Below, piece by piece: positions 36,939-46,023 of a stretch of 64,000 nt of DNA. The notes below the pieces were generated by a model, which did no database searches, had not been told where the DNA came from, and saw nothing but the letters and a program-made list of their open reading frames with translations. This stretch comes from a bacterium EF100-94H03 bin56 (GTDB lineage Bacteria > Pseudomonadota > Alphaproteobacteria > SP197). Position numbers and translations under genes: made by a program. Each line of letters begins with the position of its first letter. Position 1 is the stretch's first letter. The stretch is taken from the NCBI GenBank assembly GCA_002238685.1, contig MPMV01000012.1, positions 49,904 to 113,903 on the forward strand, read 5' to 3'.

Positions 36939-37508
36939 ATGCCCACGTTGTATGTGGTGGCCGGCCCGAACGGGTGCGTCAAGTTCACGCTGACACGCAC
37001 AACGTGGCTCAGCGGCTTCAACATTATCGATCCCGACGCGATCGCGCGCACCGCCACATTCGCCACTCCTGCTGCGGCAGCACGCGAGGCACTGCAGCAA
37101 CGACGGGCGTCGCTCCGAAGCAGCCGGACGCACCTGCTGGAAACCACGCTGGCAGGCTTCGGCGCTCTCCACCACATGGACTCGGCGCGAGAGGTCGGGT
37201 TCCGGGTCGAGCTGTACTACGTGTGTGTGGAGTCGCCCGAACTGGCACTCCAGCGCATTCGTACCCGAGTCGCATCCGGCGGTCACCATGTTCCGGAGCC
37301 GGACGTGCGGCGACGGTTTCAACGATCGCAGGCCAGCCTGTCGGCAGCGATTTCCCGGTCTGACGAGGTGCGGCTCTACGACAACGCCAACCCCGAACAC
37401 CCCCACCGGGAAATCGCGGTGATGACGAGCGATGTGAGGTGGACCGCAGAGGAACTTCCCGGTTGGGCGGAGGCAGCGATCTCACGCAATCAACCGCAGC
37501 ACCGGTAG
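36939..37508 (+). CDS. Zeta-toxin-like P-loop protein with degenerate Walker A
   Basis: 189 residues matching zeta-type ATPases (predicted UDP-GlcNAc kinases of toxin-antitoxin systems). It opens with LYVVAGPNGCVKFTLTR, where the family has GPNGxGKST: the middle Gly is Val and the Ser after Lys is Phe, while Lys15 remains. Later segments are normal: FNIIDPDAIA, LLETTLAG, VGFRVELYYVCVESPELALQ, and VPEPDVRRRFQRSQ. Nucleotide binding is probably impaired, so the toxin may be inactive but retained. Confidence 0.75.
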   Translation: MPTLYVVAGPNGCVKFTLTRTTWLSGFNIIDPDAIARTATFATPAAAAREALQQRRASLRSSRTHLLETTLAGFGALHHMDSAREVGFRVELYYVCVESPELALQRIRTRVASGGHHVPEPDVRRRFQRSQASLSAAISRSDEVRLYDNANPEHPHREIAVMTSDVRWTAEELPGWAEAAISRNQPQHR

Positions 37509-37639
37509 CCCGACGCCGCGGTCGCTGGCATTTCGTACGAAACTACCCGACCTTTCACGGGTAATCGTGTTGCAGCGGATCGGATCGAGACTGTCAGAAG
37601 GCGTCGGGCTCGGTCAGGCGCCGGCCTGGACACCATTTC

Positions 37640-38530
37640 TCAGTTGTCGGGTCGTCTGGCTGCCCGCGCCCGCAGGGTTGCTTCCCGGTGAAAGATGTAG
37701 AGACCCGATGCGGCGATGACGGCGACACCCACCAGGGTCCACAGGTCCGGCACTTCTCCGAAGACAACGAGCCCGGCGATCATGGCGAGAATCATGTGCG
37801 AGTAGGTGAAGGGCGCCAGGGCCGAGACCGGAGCGTGGCGAAAGGCGTGGATCAGGCAGTAGTGGCCGGTCATGGCGCAACCGCCGAGCAGGACAAGCAT
37901 CAGCCAGTCGATGACGCCGGGAGGCGCCCACTGCCCGGGAATGACAAGAACGACCAGTGACATGATCGCGGCGCCGGCCACGTTGTTGTAGGCCATGCTC
38001 GTGCGGGCCTCGTCATAGCGATTGACCAGGCGCGTGAGGACATTGTAGGTGGCCATCCCGGCGGCGACCCAGAGCGGCAGGAAGTACGCCCAGTGCCGTT
38101 CCTCGAATCCGGGTCTGAGCACGATCATGACGCCTGCGAAACCAATGGCAATCGCCGTCCAGCGGCGAATGCCGACCTTCTCGCCCAGCACCGGTATGGC
38201 GAGCATGCTGGTGATGAAGGGAGCGGCAAAGCCGATGGCGACGGCGTCGGCCAGGGGAATGTGGCTGATGGCGATGAAGAACGTGCAGGTGAGCGAGACC
38301 AGCAGGACCGAGCGGGCCATCTGCAGATCGAGGCGTTTGGTCCGCAGGGCCGGGATCAGCAGCCGCGGGGAGATGAGGAAGGGCAGCAGGATCACGGAAA
38401 ACACGTACCGTCCCCAGGCGATCTGCAGCGACGGCAGGGTCTGCGTCATGATTTTCGCCAGCGAGTCCAGGGTGACGAAGAAGACAATCGATATCAGGGT
38501 GAGAGCGATGCCGCGGGGAATGTTGTCCAA
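37640..38530 (-). CDS. EamA-family (DMT superfamily) membrane transporter
   Basis: 296 residues with about ten transmembrane helices in two EamA repeats, for example ALTLISIVFFVTLDSLAKIM at the N-terminus and HMILAMIAGLVVFGEVPDLW in the second repeat. It is typical of alphaproteobacterial metabolite exporters. The substrate cannot be predicted. It is divergent from the following MFS gene with a 191-base gap. Confidence 0.9.
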   Translation of the reverse strand: MDNIPRGIALTLISIVFFVTLDSLAKIMTQTLPSLQIAWGRYVFSVILLPFLISPRLLIPALRTKRLDLQMARSVLLVSLTCTFFIAISHIPLADAVAIGFAAPFITSMLAIPVLGEKVGIRRWTAIAIGFAGVMIVLRPGFEERHWAYFLPLWVAAGMATYNVLTRLVNRYDEARTSMAYNNVAGAAIMSLVVLVIPGQWAPPGVIDWLMLVLLGGCAMTGHYCLIHAFRHAPVSALAPFTYSHMILAMIAGLVVFGEVPDLWTLVGVAVIAASGLYIFHREATLRARAARRPDN

Positions 38531-38721
38531 CGATCACCTCGTCAGCCGTCGCGGCCAGTCTTCTGCGGCCAATGGTAGGACATGCCCATGATTGTTGTCG
38601 CCGGCAATCTGTGCCATGGCTTCATCTCACGGTCGGCCCCCCGCAAAGCACCCGTCATGATCTCAGGGGCCACCTCATTCATGGAGTGTGCCGTCTTGAC
38701 CTTCACAGGACTGTCACGCCG

Positions 38722-39879
38722 GTGATTCGCGTGAGCGCCAGGTGGCGCAGCATCGGGGCGGTCATTGCGAGTGTCTTTGCTGCTTCGCTGACCTTTTCCA
38801 TCTGCATGCCGCTGCTGTCACTCATCCTCGAGCAGCGGGGGACGGCGAGTTGGCTCATCGGTCTCAACAACGCGGCCGGTCCGGCGGGGCTGTTGGTCGC
38901 CACGATCTTCATGCCGCGCATCGTGGAATGGCTGGGCACCATGTACGCCCTTTATCTCGGTTTCGTGCTCATGGTCGTGTCGATGGCCCTGTTGCCCGTC
39001 TTTGACAACGTGTGGGCCTGGTTTCCGCTCAGGTTCTTTCTCGGAATCGGCACCGCGCTCCACTGGGTTGTCAGCGAGACCTGGATCAACACGCTTGCCG
39101 ACAACCGCAACCGTGGCCGGGTCATGGCCGTCTACGTGACCGCTCTCTCGGCTGCCTATCTCGCCGGCTTGCCGGTGCTGCTTGTCGTCGGCACCCACGG
39201 CGTCCTGCCCTTTGTCATTATCGTCACGATCCTGTGTGTTGCCGTCCTGCCTCTCGTTCTGGCACGCAACCTGGCGCCCCGCATCTCCACGCAGGCCGGT
39301 TTCGGCCTGCTCGCCGCCGCCAGGCGGGCACCGGCCACCATGGTGGCGGCCCTCGTCGATGGAGTCGTGATGGGCGCGCTCTTCGTCTTCTTTCTCATCT
39401 ATGCCGGCCGCCAGTCCTTTACGGAGGACCAGGCGATCGTGCTTCTCATGGTGATGGCCGCGGGCAACGTGATGCTCCAGTTCCCGGTCGGCATGCTCGC
39501 CGACCGGTTCGACAAACGCATGCTGCTCATCGTCTTTGCCTTCGCCATCTCGCTCTTCACCATCGCCTTCCCGTTCGTCCTCCATCATCCCTGGCTTCTG
39601 TGGCCCACACTCTTCGTGTGGGGCGGAATCATGGGCGGAATCTACACCTGCGGGCTGGCGCAGATCGGCCAGAGATTCAGGGCCTCCGAACTGGCGCCGG
39701 CCAATGCCACGTTCATCTTCGTCTACGAGTTCGGACACCTGGTCGGACCCCCGGCGGCCGGCTACGCCATGGGACTGTGGAATCCCCACGGCCTCATCGT
39801 GTTCTGTGCCACCGGCGGCCTGCTCTTCGCCCTCTTCGCAACCGCACGTCATTTCCTCGTGCGCTCCCGGGGCACATGA
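38722..39879 (+). CDS. MFS transporter (YcaD-like)
   Basis: 385 residues and about 12 helices from a GTG start (VIRVSARWRSIGAVIASVFA); GTG at 38731 is also possible. It contains MFS landmarks such as PRIVEWLGTMYALYLGF (loop 2-3 region), NRGRVMAVYVTALSAAYLAG, and GMLADRFDKRMLL in the second half. Resemblance is to YcaD-like sugar or drug transporters. The segment before 38722 is poorly coding. Confidence 0.87.
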   Translation: MIRVSARWRSIGAVIASVFAASLTFSICMPLLSLILEQRGTASWLIGLNNAAGPAGLLVATIFMPRIVEWLGTMYALYLGFVLMVVSMALLPVFDNVWAWFPLRFFLGIGTALHWVVSETWINTLADNRNRGRVMAVYVTALSAAYLAGLPVLLVVGTHGVLPFVIIVTILCVAVLPLVLARNLAPRISTQAGFGLLAAARRAPATMVAALVDGVVMGALFVFFLIYAGRQSFTEDQAIVLLMVMAAGNVMLQFPVGMLADRFDKRMLLIVFAFAISLFTIAFPFVLHHPWLLWPTLFVWGGIMGGIYTCGLAQIGQRFRASELAPANATFIFVYEFGHLVGPPAAGYAMGLWNPHGLIVFCATGGLLFALFATARHFLVRSRGT

Positions 39880-40081
39880 CAAGGTGAGAGGCCACCGGCC
39901 TCGCGGATACCGAAGCCGACCTGGAGTCAAGCGGTCCCAAGGAGTGGCATGCACCCCGGGTTGGAGGAATGGCCCTTGATTCTCTATGGTGCAATCCCGT
40001 GAACGAACGACAGACAGACGCGGCTATCCTCGCCGATGGCCACTCTCGCGGAGATTCGCTGAACCACGGAATGGACGCAGC

Positions 40082-41515
40082 GTGACCGGCAACGCCTACG
40101 ATCTTGACGAGACCTTCCACGACGAGATGTACGGAGCCGACGGTGCGCCCCGGGATCACTACCGGTTGCTCGATGACGCGCTCCAGGCCCTTCCCGGCAG
40201 CGAACTTGCACTGATCCAGGACCGGGTGAGGCGGTCGTTCGCCGAAGAGGGAATCTCCTTCACCGTCTACGGGGACGAGGAGGCCCAGGAACGGATCATT
40301 CCCGTCGACTGTATCCCGCGCATCCTGACGGGCGAGGAATGGCAGCAGATCGAGGCCGGTCTCACTCAGCGCATCGACGCCCTCAACCGGTTTCTTGGCG
40401 ACGTCTACGGCGAGGCACGCATCATCGCCGACGGGGTGATTCCGGCGGACCTGGTCCGTGGTTGTCCCCAGTACCGGATCGAGATGCGTGGCATGACCGT
40501 TCCCCACGACACCTGGGTCGCCGTCTGCGGCACGGACATCGTGCGCACGACCGACGGATTCATGGTCCTGGAGGACAATCTGAGGGTGCCCTCCGGGGTG
40601 TCCTACATGCTGGCGAATCGCGCCGCGGTGAAGAGCAATCTGCGCCGCCTCTATCGACGCCATCAGGTGCGCGACATCGGAAACTACGGAGAGGTCCTGC
40701 GTGACACTCTCGCCAGTCTCGCTCCCGAGGAAAGCGACGATCCGTGCATTGTCCTTCTCACTCCCGGCGTCTTCAATTCCGCGTTCTACGAGCACATGTT
40801 CCTCGCCCGGGAGATTGGCGCATCCCTGGTCGAGGGCCGCGATCTCCTGTTCGATGGCGGGCAGGTGTTCATGCGCACCACCCGGGGTCTCAGGAAGGTG
40901 GACGTGATCTACCGGCGCATTGACGACGATTTCATCGATCCGCTCGTCTTTCGTCCCGACTCGCTGCTCGGCGTTCCTGGCCTCATGAATGCCTGCAAGC
41001 GCGGCAACGTCACCCTGGCCAACGCACCGGGCACAGGCGTGGCGGACGACAAGAGCGTCTATGCCTATGTTCCCGACATGATCCGCTACTACCTGGGCGA
41101 AGAACCGGTTCTCCCCAATGTCCGGACCTTCCTGTGCCGCCGCCCGGAGGACCTTGAATACACTCTCGACAATCTCGAGAACCTCGTCGTCAAGCGGGTC
41201 GGCGAATCGGGAGGATACGGCATGCTGGTGGGACCGCACGCGAAACCCGACGAGCGTGAGGCTTATGCCAGGGGCATCAGGGACAATCCTGCGGACTTCA
41301 TCTCCCAGCCGGTGCTGCCGCTCTCCCGTGCGCCCTGCCTCATCGGGGAACACCTCGAGCCGCGTCACGTGGACCTCCGGCCCTTCGTGCTTCGTGGCCG
41401 CAGTACCCGTATCGTGCCCGGCGCCTTCAGCCGCGTCGCCCTCGTCAAGGGGAGCCTCGTCGTAAATTCCAGCCAGGGCGGCGGCGGCAAGGACCTCTGG
41501 GTCCTGGAGTCGTGA
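40082..41515 (+). CDS. Circularly permuted ATP-grasp protein
   Basis: 477 residues from a GTG at 40082 (TGNAYDLDETFHDEMYG). It matches the circularly permuted ATP-grasp type 2 family: QERIIPVDCIPRIL near residue 75, GTDIVRTTDGFMVLEDNLRV, PSGVSYMLANR, VDVIYRRIDDDFIDPL, and NLVVKRVGESGGYGM. These proteins are predicted peptide-bond ligases of unknown substrate. It is followed with overlap by an alpha-E protein and a transglutaminase-like protein, a conserved trio. Confidence 0.9.
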   Translation: MTGNAYDLDETFHDEMYGADGAPRDHYRLLDDALQALPGSELALIQDRVRRSFAEEGISFTVYGDEEAQERIIPVDCIPRILTGEEWQQIEAGLTQRIDALNRFLGDVYGEARIIADGVIPADLVRGCPQYRIEMRGMTVPHDTWVAVCGTDIVRTTDGFMVLEDNLRVPSGVSYMLANRAAVKSNLRRLYRRHQVRDIGNYGEVLRDTLASLAPEESDDPCIVLLTPGVFNSAFYEHMFLAREIGASLVEGRDLLFDGGQVFMRTTRGLRKVDVIYRRIDDDFIDPLVFRPDSLLGVPGLMNACKRGNVTLANAPGTGVADDKSVYAYVPDMIRYYLGEEPVLPNVRTFLCRRPEDLEYTLDNLENLVVKRVGESGGYGMLVGPHAKPDEREAYARGIRDNPADFISQPVLPLSRAPCLIGEHLEPRHVDLRPFVLRGRSTRIVPGAFSRVALVKGSLVVNSSQGGGGKDLWVLES

Positions 41516-42474
41516 TGCTCGCCCGCAGCGCCCAGGGCCTCTACTGGATGAGCCGCTATCTCGAACGCTCGGAGTTCATTGCCCGCCTGCTGGAACTGCA
41601 GACGAGGGCGCTGGTGGACCGGCCGCTCGCGGAGATCCACTTCGGCTGGCGGCGCATCTATGGCAGTCTCGGCATCAGTCCCCCGGCCGGTGATCTCGAG
41701 GCGGATCACAGCGACGATTACGCCCTGGCGGATTCCTACACACTTGCCGGCGATCTTACCTTCGAACCCAGCAACCCCAACTCCATGAGAAGCTGTTTCG
41801 CGGCAGGGCGCGAGAACGCCCGCCAGATGCGTCACTGCATCAGCAGCGGGATGTGGATGAACCTCAATCTCGCATGGCTGGACATCAAGAACCTCGACAT
41901 CCAGGACATCTGGGCCCGGGAACCGGAGGCGTTCTATGCAGGGATGGTGCGGACCATCAAGACCTTCGACGGGTTCGCCGCGGCAACCATGTACCGTGAC
42001 GAGGGATACCAGTTCCTCAGGCTCGGTGCCTTCATCGAACGAATCCAGCTCATGACCGCCCTGGTGACCACACATTGCCGTGTTCCCGAAGGCGCCGGGG
42101 ATCACGAATGGACCAGCCTGTTGCGGGCATGCCAGGCGCTCGATGCCTTTGAAGGTGTCCACGGCATGGAAAGGAAACCCGAACGAATCCTGGCCCTTGT
42201 GATCGCCGATCCGCTGCTGCAGGGATCGCTTCTGGGTTCTCTCACGTCCGCGGGATCATGCCTTGACGCCCTTGGCACCGAGGCAGGAAGCCCGGACACC
42301 GCGGCTGCGGCCCGGCGCCTCGTCGGCAGAATGACGGCCCGGGTGGTATACGACTGGACCGACAGCACCGACCGGCTTCGATTGCTTGATGAGATCGCCC
42401 GGGAGGCCCGAGACCTGCACGGCCTCGTGACGGGTGCCTGGTTCGAATACGCGACCGGAGAGAGGCAGGCGTGA
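41515..42474 (+). CDS. Alpha-E domain protein (DUF403)
   Basis: 319 residues from the ATG that overlaps the ATP-grasp stop. The start MLARSAQGLYWMSRYLERSE is the classic alpha-E N-terminus. The rest is all-helical with conserved NARQMRHCIS and FLRLGAFIERIQLM. Function is unknown; it is always found with permuted ATP-grasp and transglutaminase-like proteins. It overlaps the next gene by 4 bases. Confidence 0.9.
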   Translation: MLARSAQGLYWMSRYLERSEFIARLLELQTRALVDRPLAEIHFGWRRIYGSLGISPPAGDLEADHSDDYALADSYTLAGDLTFEPSNPNSMRSCFAAGRENARQMRHCISSGMWMNLNLAWLDIKNLDIQDIWAREPEAFYAGMVRTIKTFDGFAAATMYRDEGYQFLRLGAFIERIQLMTALVTTHCRVPEGAGDHEWTSLLRACQALDAFEGVHGMERKPERILALVIADPLLQGSLLGSLTSAGSCLDALGTEAGSPDTAAAARRLVGRMTARVVYDWTDSTDRLRLLDEIAREARDLHGLVTGAWFEYATGERQA

Positions 42475-43331
42475 CGCGAAGTACCGCTTTCGAGGTGATC
42501 CATCGGACCCGTTACCGCTTTTCCGCACCGGCAACCGGGAGTGTCCTCATGTGCTGCCTCAGGCCGCGTCATGATCGTGGCCAGCAGCTGCTTGCCTATT
42601 CCCTCGAGACCCAACCCGAATCTCGGACGGCAGACGAGGTGGACTGTTTCGGCAACCACCGTCACGTGCTGTCATTCCTCGAGGAACACGATCAGCTGGC
42701 AATCGAGGCGCGCTCGGTGGTGGTTCCCGCAGCCGGACCCGTCCTTCCGGCTGACCTTGGAAAGAACGCCTGGGAGAGACTTCACGCAGCGTCGCGCACC
42801 TTTGACGACTGGGACTGGCTTCACCCTGGCAGACTGACATGCCCTTCGACCTCGCTGACGGCGTTTCTCGAGCGCCATGACATCGCACCAGGCGCCGACC
42901 CGCTGGCCAGCGCGCGGGATCTTTCGAGGCAGCTCCACCGCGTCCTGAACTATGTTCCGGGCAGCACCTCCACGCAGTCCACCATCGAGGACATCCTGGC
43001 CACCGGCAAAGGGGTGTGCCAGGACTACACCCACCTGATGATCGCCATCACCCGCTCATGGGGCATACCGAGCCGCTATGTGTCCGGATTCTTGTGCCCC
43101 GACGGCGAGGACGCCGGAAGTCACACCACCCATGCCTGGGTGGAGTGCCGCTTCCCGGGTGTCGGCTGGACGGGCTTCGATCCCACCAATGACAGCATCG
43201 TCGACGCCTCGCACATCCGCATCGCGACAGGGCGCGACTTCTCCGATGTCTCGCCGACCCGTGGAATCCTGCTGGGAGGGGGCGGGACCACCCTCGATGT
43301 CAAGGTCACGATCCGACCTGCCGGCACGTGA
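42471..43331 (+). CDS. Transglutaminase-like protein (bacterial N-terminal domain type)
   Basis: 286 residues from a GTG start. An N-terminal beta domain (FEVIHRTRYRFSAPATGSVL, MCCLRPRHD) is followed by the papain-like core with the triad Cys in ATGKGVCQDYTHL (near 180), His in SHTTHAWVECRFPG (near 223) and Asp in GFDPTND (near 238). All three are present, so it should be an active cysteine peptidase or amidase. It is the last gene of the ATP-grasp operon. Confidence 0.92.
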   Translation: MTRSTAFEVIHRTRYRFSAPATGSVLMCCLRPRHDRGQQLLAYSLETQPESRTADEVDCFGNHRHVLSFLEEHDQLAIEARSVVVPAAGPVLPADLGKNAWERLHAASRTFDDWDWLHPGRLTCPSTSLTAFLERHDIAPGADPLASARDLSRQLHRVLNYVPGSTSTQSTIEDILATGKGVCQDYTHLMIAITRSWGIPSRYVSGFLCPDGEDAGSHTTHAWVECRFPGVGWTGFDPTNDSIVDASHIRIATGRDFSDVSPTRGILLGGGGTTLDVKVTIRPAGT

Positions 43332-43568
43332 CGGGAAACCGTTTCTCCAGGAGGCTGTCGGATTTGAGGCGACACGGTCACCTTGACCGGTGATGCCGTC
43401 ATCGGGACAACGGGGTGTGGTTTCCTGGCTCAATCGCAGATTCCACTCTACCCGCAGGCAACATGCGGCCAACGCTTCGGTGACCGGTGACGCCAGTAAC
43501 CCGGACGCGGCAAAGGGTGCGCAACAATCGGGTGGCCGGGCATCTCTACGCATTCTAGGGTCGCCGCC

Positions 43569-44483
43569 ATGACAGCGAAATCTAGAGACATGAGTACGGA
43601 TCTCGCGCAGAACGCGCGCGATTACGCCCGCATCAAGGCCGCGATCCTCTATCTGGAAGCGCATTTCCGCGATCAGCCGGGGCTCGACGAGGTGGCCCGG
43701 GCGGGCGGACTCAGCCCCCACCATTTCCAGCGCCTGTTCCGACGCTGGGCGGGAATCTCGCCCAAGCGCTTCGGCCAATTCCTGACGCTCGACTACGCCA
43801 AGGCGCAACTCGAGGCCTCCGCCACGCTCCTCGACGCCGCTTATGACGCGGGCCTTTCCGGCCCGTCGCGACTGCACGACCTCTTCGTCACGTACGAAGC
43901 GATGAGTCCTGGCGCCTTCAAGAAAGGCGGCGATGGCGTTGATATCGCCTGGGGTGTGCACCCGAGTCCCTTCGGTCCCTGTTTCATCGGCCTCACCGAG
44001 CACGGCATTTGCGCGCTGGGTTTTGCCGACGACGCCAACGGGATTGTCCAAGCCGAGTTCGAGCGGCGCTGGCCCGCCGCGCGCTTCCTCCAGGATCGGG
44101 CGGCGACTGCTCCGGTTGCAGCGCGCATTTTCGGCGGGCAGCCGACCGGGGACGCGCCGCTCCGGCTCGTGCTTGCCGGCACCAATTTTCAGCTCAAGGT
44201 GTGGGAGGCGCTGTTGCGAATTCCGCCGGGCCGCCTCACCTCCTATCACGCGCTCGGAGAGTCACTGGGACTGTCGCGATCAGCCCGCGCAGTTGGCGGC
44301 GCCGTCGCCGCCAACCCGATCTCCTACCTGATCCCCTGTCACCGGGTGATCCGACGCACGGGCCGCCTCTCCAATTACGAGTGGGGACCCAACCGCAAAC
44401 GCATCATGCTCGGCTGGGAGGCGGCGCGATTCGGCCCGACGAGCAGTGCTGCGTCACGGTCGACGGCGACCCGGTTGCGCTGA
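43569..44483 (+). CDS. AraC-type regulator/O6-alkylguanine-DNA alkyltransferase (Ada-like)
   Basis: 304 residues. Residues 20-115 are an AraC HTH pair (YLEAHFRDQPGLDEVARAGG, SPHHFQRLFRRWAG). Residues 195-285 are the methyltransferase domain with PCHRV holding the acceptor Cys, preceded by GRLTSYHALGESLG. There is no N-terminal four-Cys zinc domain, so this is the short AraC-Ogt form. The last 18 residues (GPTSSAASRSTATRLR) are not family-like: they are the out-of-frame translation of a response-regulator fragment, so the normal end has been replaced. Confidence 0.88.
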   Translation: MTAKSRDMSTDLAQNARDYARIKAAILYLEAHFRDQPGLDEVARAGGLSPHHFQRLFRRWAGISPKRFGQFLTLDYAKAQLEASATLLDAAYDAGLSGPSRLHDLFVTYEAMSPGAFKKGGDGVDIAWGVHPSPFGPCFIGLTEHGICALGFADDANGIVQAEFERRWPAARFLQDRAATAPVAARIFGGQPTGDAPLRLVLAGTNFQLKVWEALLRIPPGRLTSYHALGESLGLSRSARAVGGAVAANPISYLIPCHRVIRRTGRLSNYEWGPNRKRIMLGWEAARFGPTSSAASRSTATRLR

Positions 44484-44530
44484 CCGCCACCGAATTCGAG
44501 CTCCTGCGCGTCCTTGCGCAAGGCCGTCGA
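44435..44530 (+). pseudogene. Fragment of an OmpR-family response-regulator DNA-binding domain
   Basis: In the frame shifted relative to the Ada-like gene, 44447-44529 reads VTVDGDPVALTATEFELLRV followed by LAQG, which is the start of a winged-helix (Trans_reg_C) domain with the LTxxEFxLL signature. Neither the receiver domain nor the recognition helix is present. It marks a deletion or recombination joint fused to the end of the alkyltransferase gene. The rest of the gap to 44674 shows nothing more. Confidence 0.65.
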
Positions 44531-44674
44531 GCGCACCGCAGGAGGCCTTTGGAAAGCCATCGCTCGCATTCCCGAAACCTTCCAGCCCCAGAATGCCGAA
44601 ACGGCTTCGCCGCCGCCGGCCATGACCCGACGTGACAGGATATCGCTCCAGAGAAACGGAATCCCGGGGACTGC

Positions 44675-45922
44675 CTACTCGACCACGGCAATCCGGGCCG
44701 GGACGCGATGCAGGAAACCAGCGTCGTCGTCGGTGAACATCATCATGTCGATGAACATGGACATGCCGGCATCCTGCGGCAGGTAGAAGTTGGCTTCGTA
44801 GTTGGACGCCATCCCGGACTCGAACACCTCGTCTCCCGGATCGTTGTGAACGTCCCAGAACCACGGTCCCACCCAGTCCGGCGGAAAGGAAAGGCCCAGG
44901 TCATAGCCGCCGATCCAGCACTGGTCCTGCCAGATGCCGGTGTCGCGGTAGTAGGCGGCGATGACCTCCAGGAGTTCGCGTACCGGCAGATCCGGACGGA
45001 GAACCTCCGACAGCATGGCCTTGACCCCGGTGACGGCGTCGAGATAGCGCGACACTTCAGGGTGCGGCTCACCGACGCACACGGTGCGCGCGATGTTCGA
45101 GTGGTAGCGGTGCCAGACGCCACAGATGTCGACGTTGACGATATCGCCCGGCATGATCTGCCGTCTGGTGGCCAGGGCATGCATGGTGGCACTGCGCGCG
45201 CCCGACGACACAGGCATGGTGATCGATGAGGGTTCACCGCCAGCGCGGGCCATGGCGCGCACCATCTCGCCCCAGACCTCCAGTTCCGTGACACCGGGGC
45301 GAATGGTGTCGATGGCCGTCTGCATGCCGATGTCGCCGATCCTGGCGGCGGTGCGGATGAAGGCGAGTTCTGCGGGCGATTTCAACCGGCGAACGCCGTT
45401 GACGATATCGCTGCCGTCGACCACCGTCGCGCCGCGCGACTCGAAACCCGCCTGCAGTTGCTCGCTTGCCGCACGATTCGGCCGGTAGCTGTGCATCTCC
45501 AGGCCGACCGTTCCGTTGAGCCAGCCCTCGCCGTCGAGGGCCTGGACAATGAAGCCGATCACGTCCTCGGAAGGCTGGGCATCACCGCCGAAGATGCGCA
45601 GATCCCGGCTGACCGTCGTGAATCCCGCCAGGATCTGCTCGTTCTGCACCTCGATGTGAATGAAGTCGTCCGCATCGACGTGAACGGCGATCCCGGTGAC
45701 CGGCAGCCAGGCCACCGGCCCCTGGGCCTGGTACCACTCGGCCCGATAGCCGGAGAGGTAGCACACGGCCTCCGGTGACGCGAGGTAGAGCGTGTCGATG
45801 TGGCTGGCGGCCATCGCCGCACGCACCCTTTCCAGCCGTCGGCGGTACTCATCGAGGGAAAAGATCGTCTCCGCTTCCGGTCGCAGAAACCTCAAGGTTC
45901 TTTCCTTGTGCGTCATGGTCAT
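44675..45922 (-). CDS. M24-family protein, creatinase/prolidase-like
   Basis: 415 residues; GGGAGGG precedes the ATG. An N-terminal creatinase-N domain (FSLDEYRRRLERVRAAMAAS) is followed by a pita-bread domain. Metallopeptidase ligands are incomplete: the paired aspartates read NVDICGVWHRYHSNIART (second Asp is Asn), the GHGxG His is Tyr (GGYDLGL), and the second Glu region reads MFIDMMM. This pattern is nearer to metal-free creatinase-type C-N hydrolases than to Xaa-Pro peptidases. It is divergent from hyuA with a 101-base gap, which suggests shared control. Confidence 0.82.
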   Translation of the reverse strand: MTMTHKERTLRFLRPEAETIFSLDEYRRRLERVRAAMAASHIDTLYLASPEAVCYLSGYRAEWYQAQGPVAWLPVTGIAVHVDADDFIHIEVQNEQILAGFTTVSRDLRIFGGDAQPSEDVIGFIVQALDGEGWLNGTVGLEMHSYRPNRAASEQLQAGFESRGATVVDGSDIVNGVRRLKSPAELAFIRTAARIGDIGMQTAIDTIRPGVTELEVWGEMVRAMARAGGEPSSITMPVSSGARSATMHALATRRQIMPGDIVNVDICGVWHRYHSNIARTVCVGEPHPEVSRYLDAVTGVKAMLSEVLRPDLPVRELLEVIAAYYRDTGIWQDQCWIGGYDLGLSFPPDWVGPWFWDVHNDPGDEVFESGMASNYEANFYLPQDAGMSMFIDMMMFTDDDAGFLHRVPARIAVVE

Positions 45923-46023
45923 CCATTCCCTCCCCTTGAGGTCACCAGGGCCTCTCGCATCCGGCCGGTGTTTTGCCCATAGTTCAGCCTGCGCAACGTT
46001 CGGGAGACCTCGCCTTGGCGCTT

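Noticed and set aside
38818..39954. 378-codon minus-strand frame opposite the MFS transporter, and a 524-codon one opposite the ATP-grasp gene
   Set aside because: Both are shadows of well-supported genes in high-GC DNA, with no recognisable domains.
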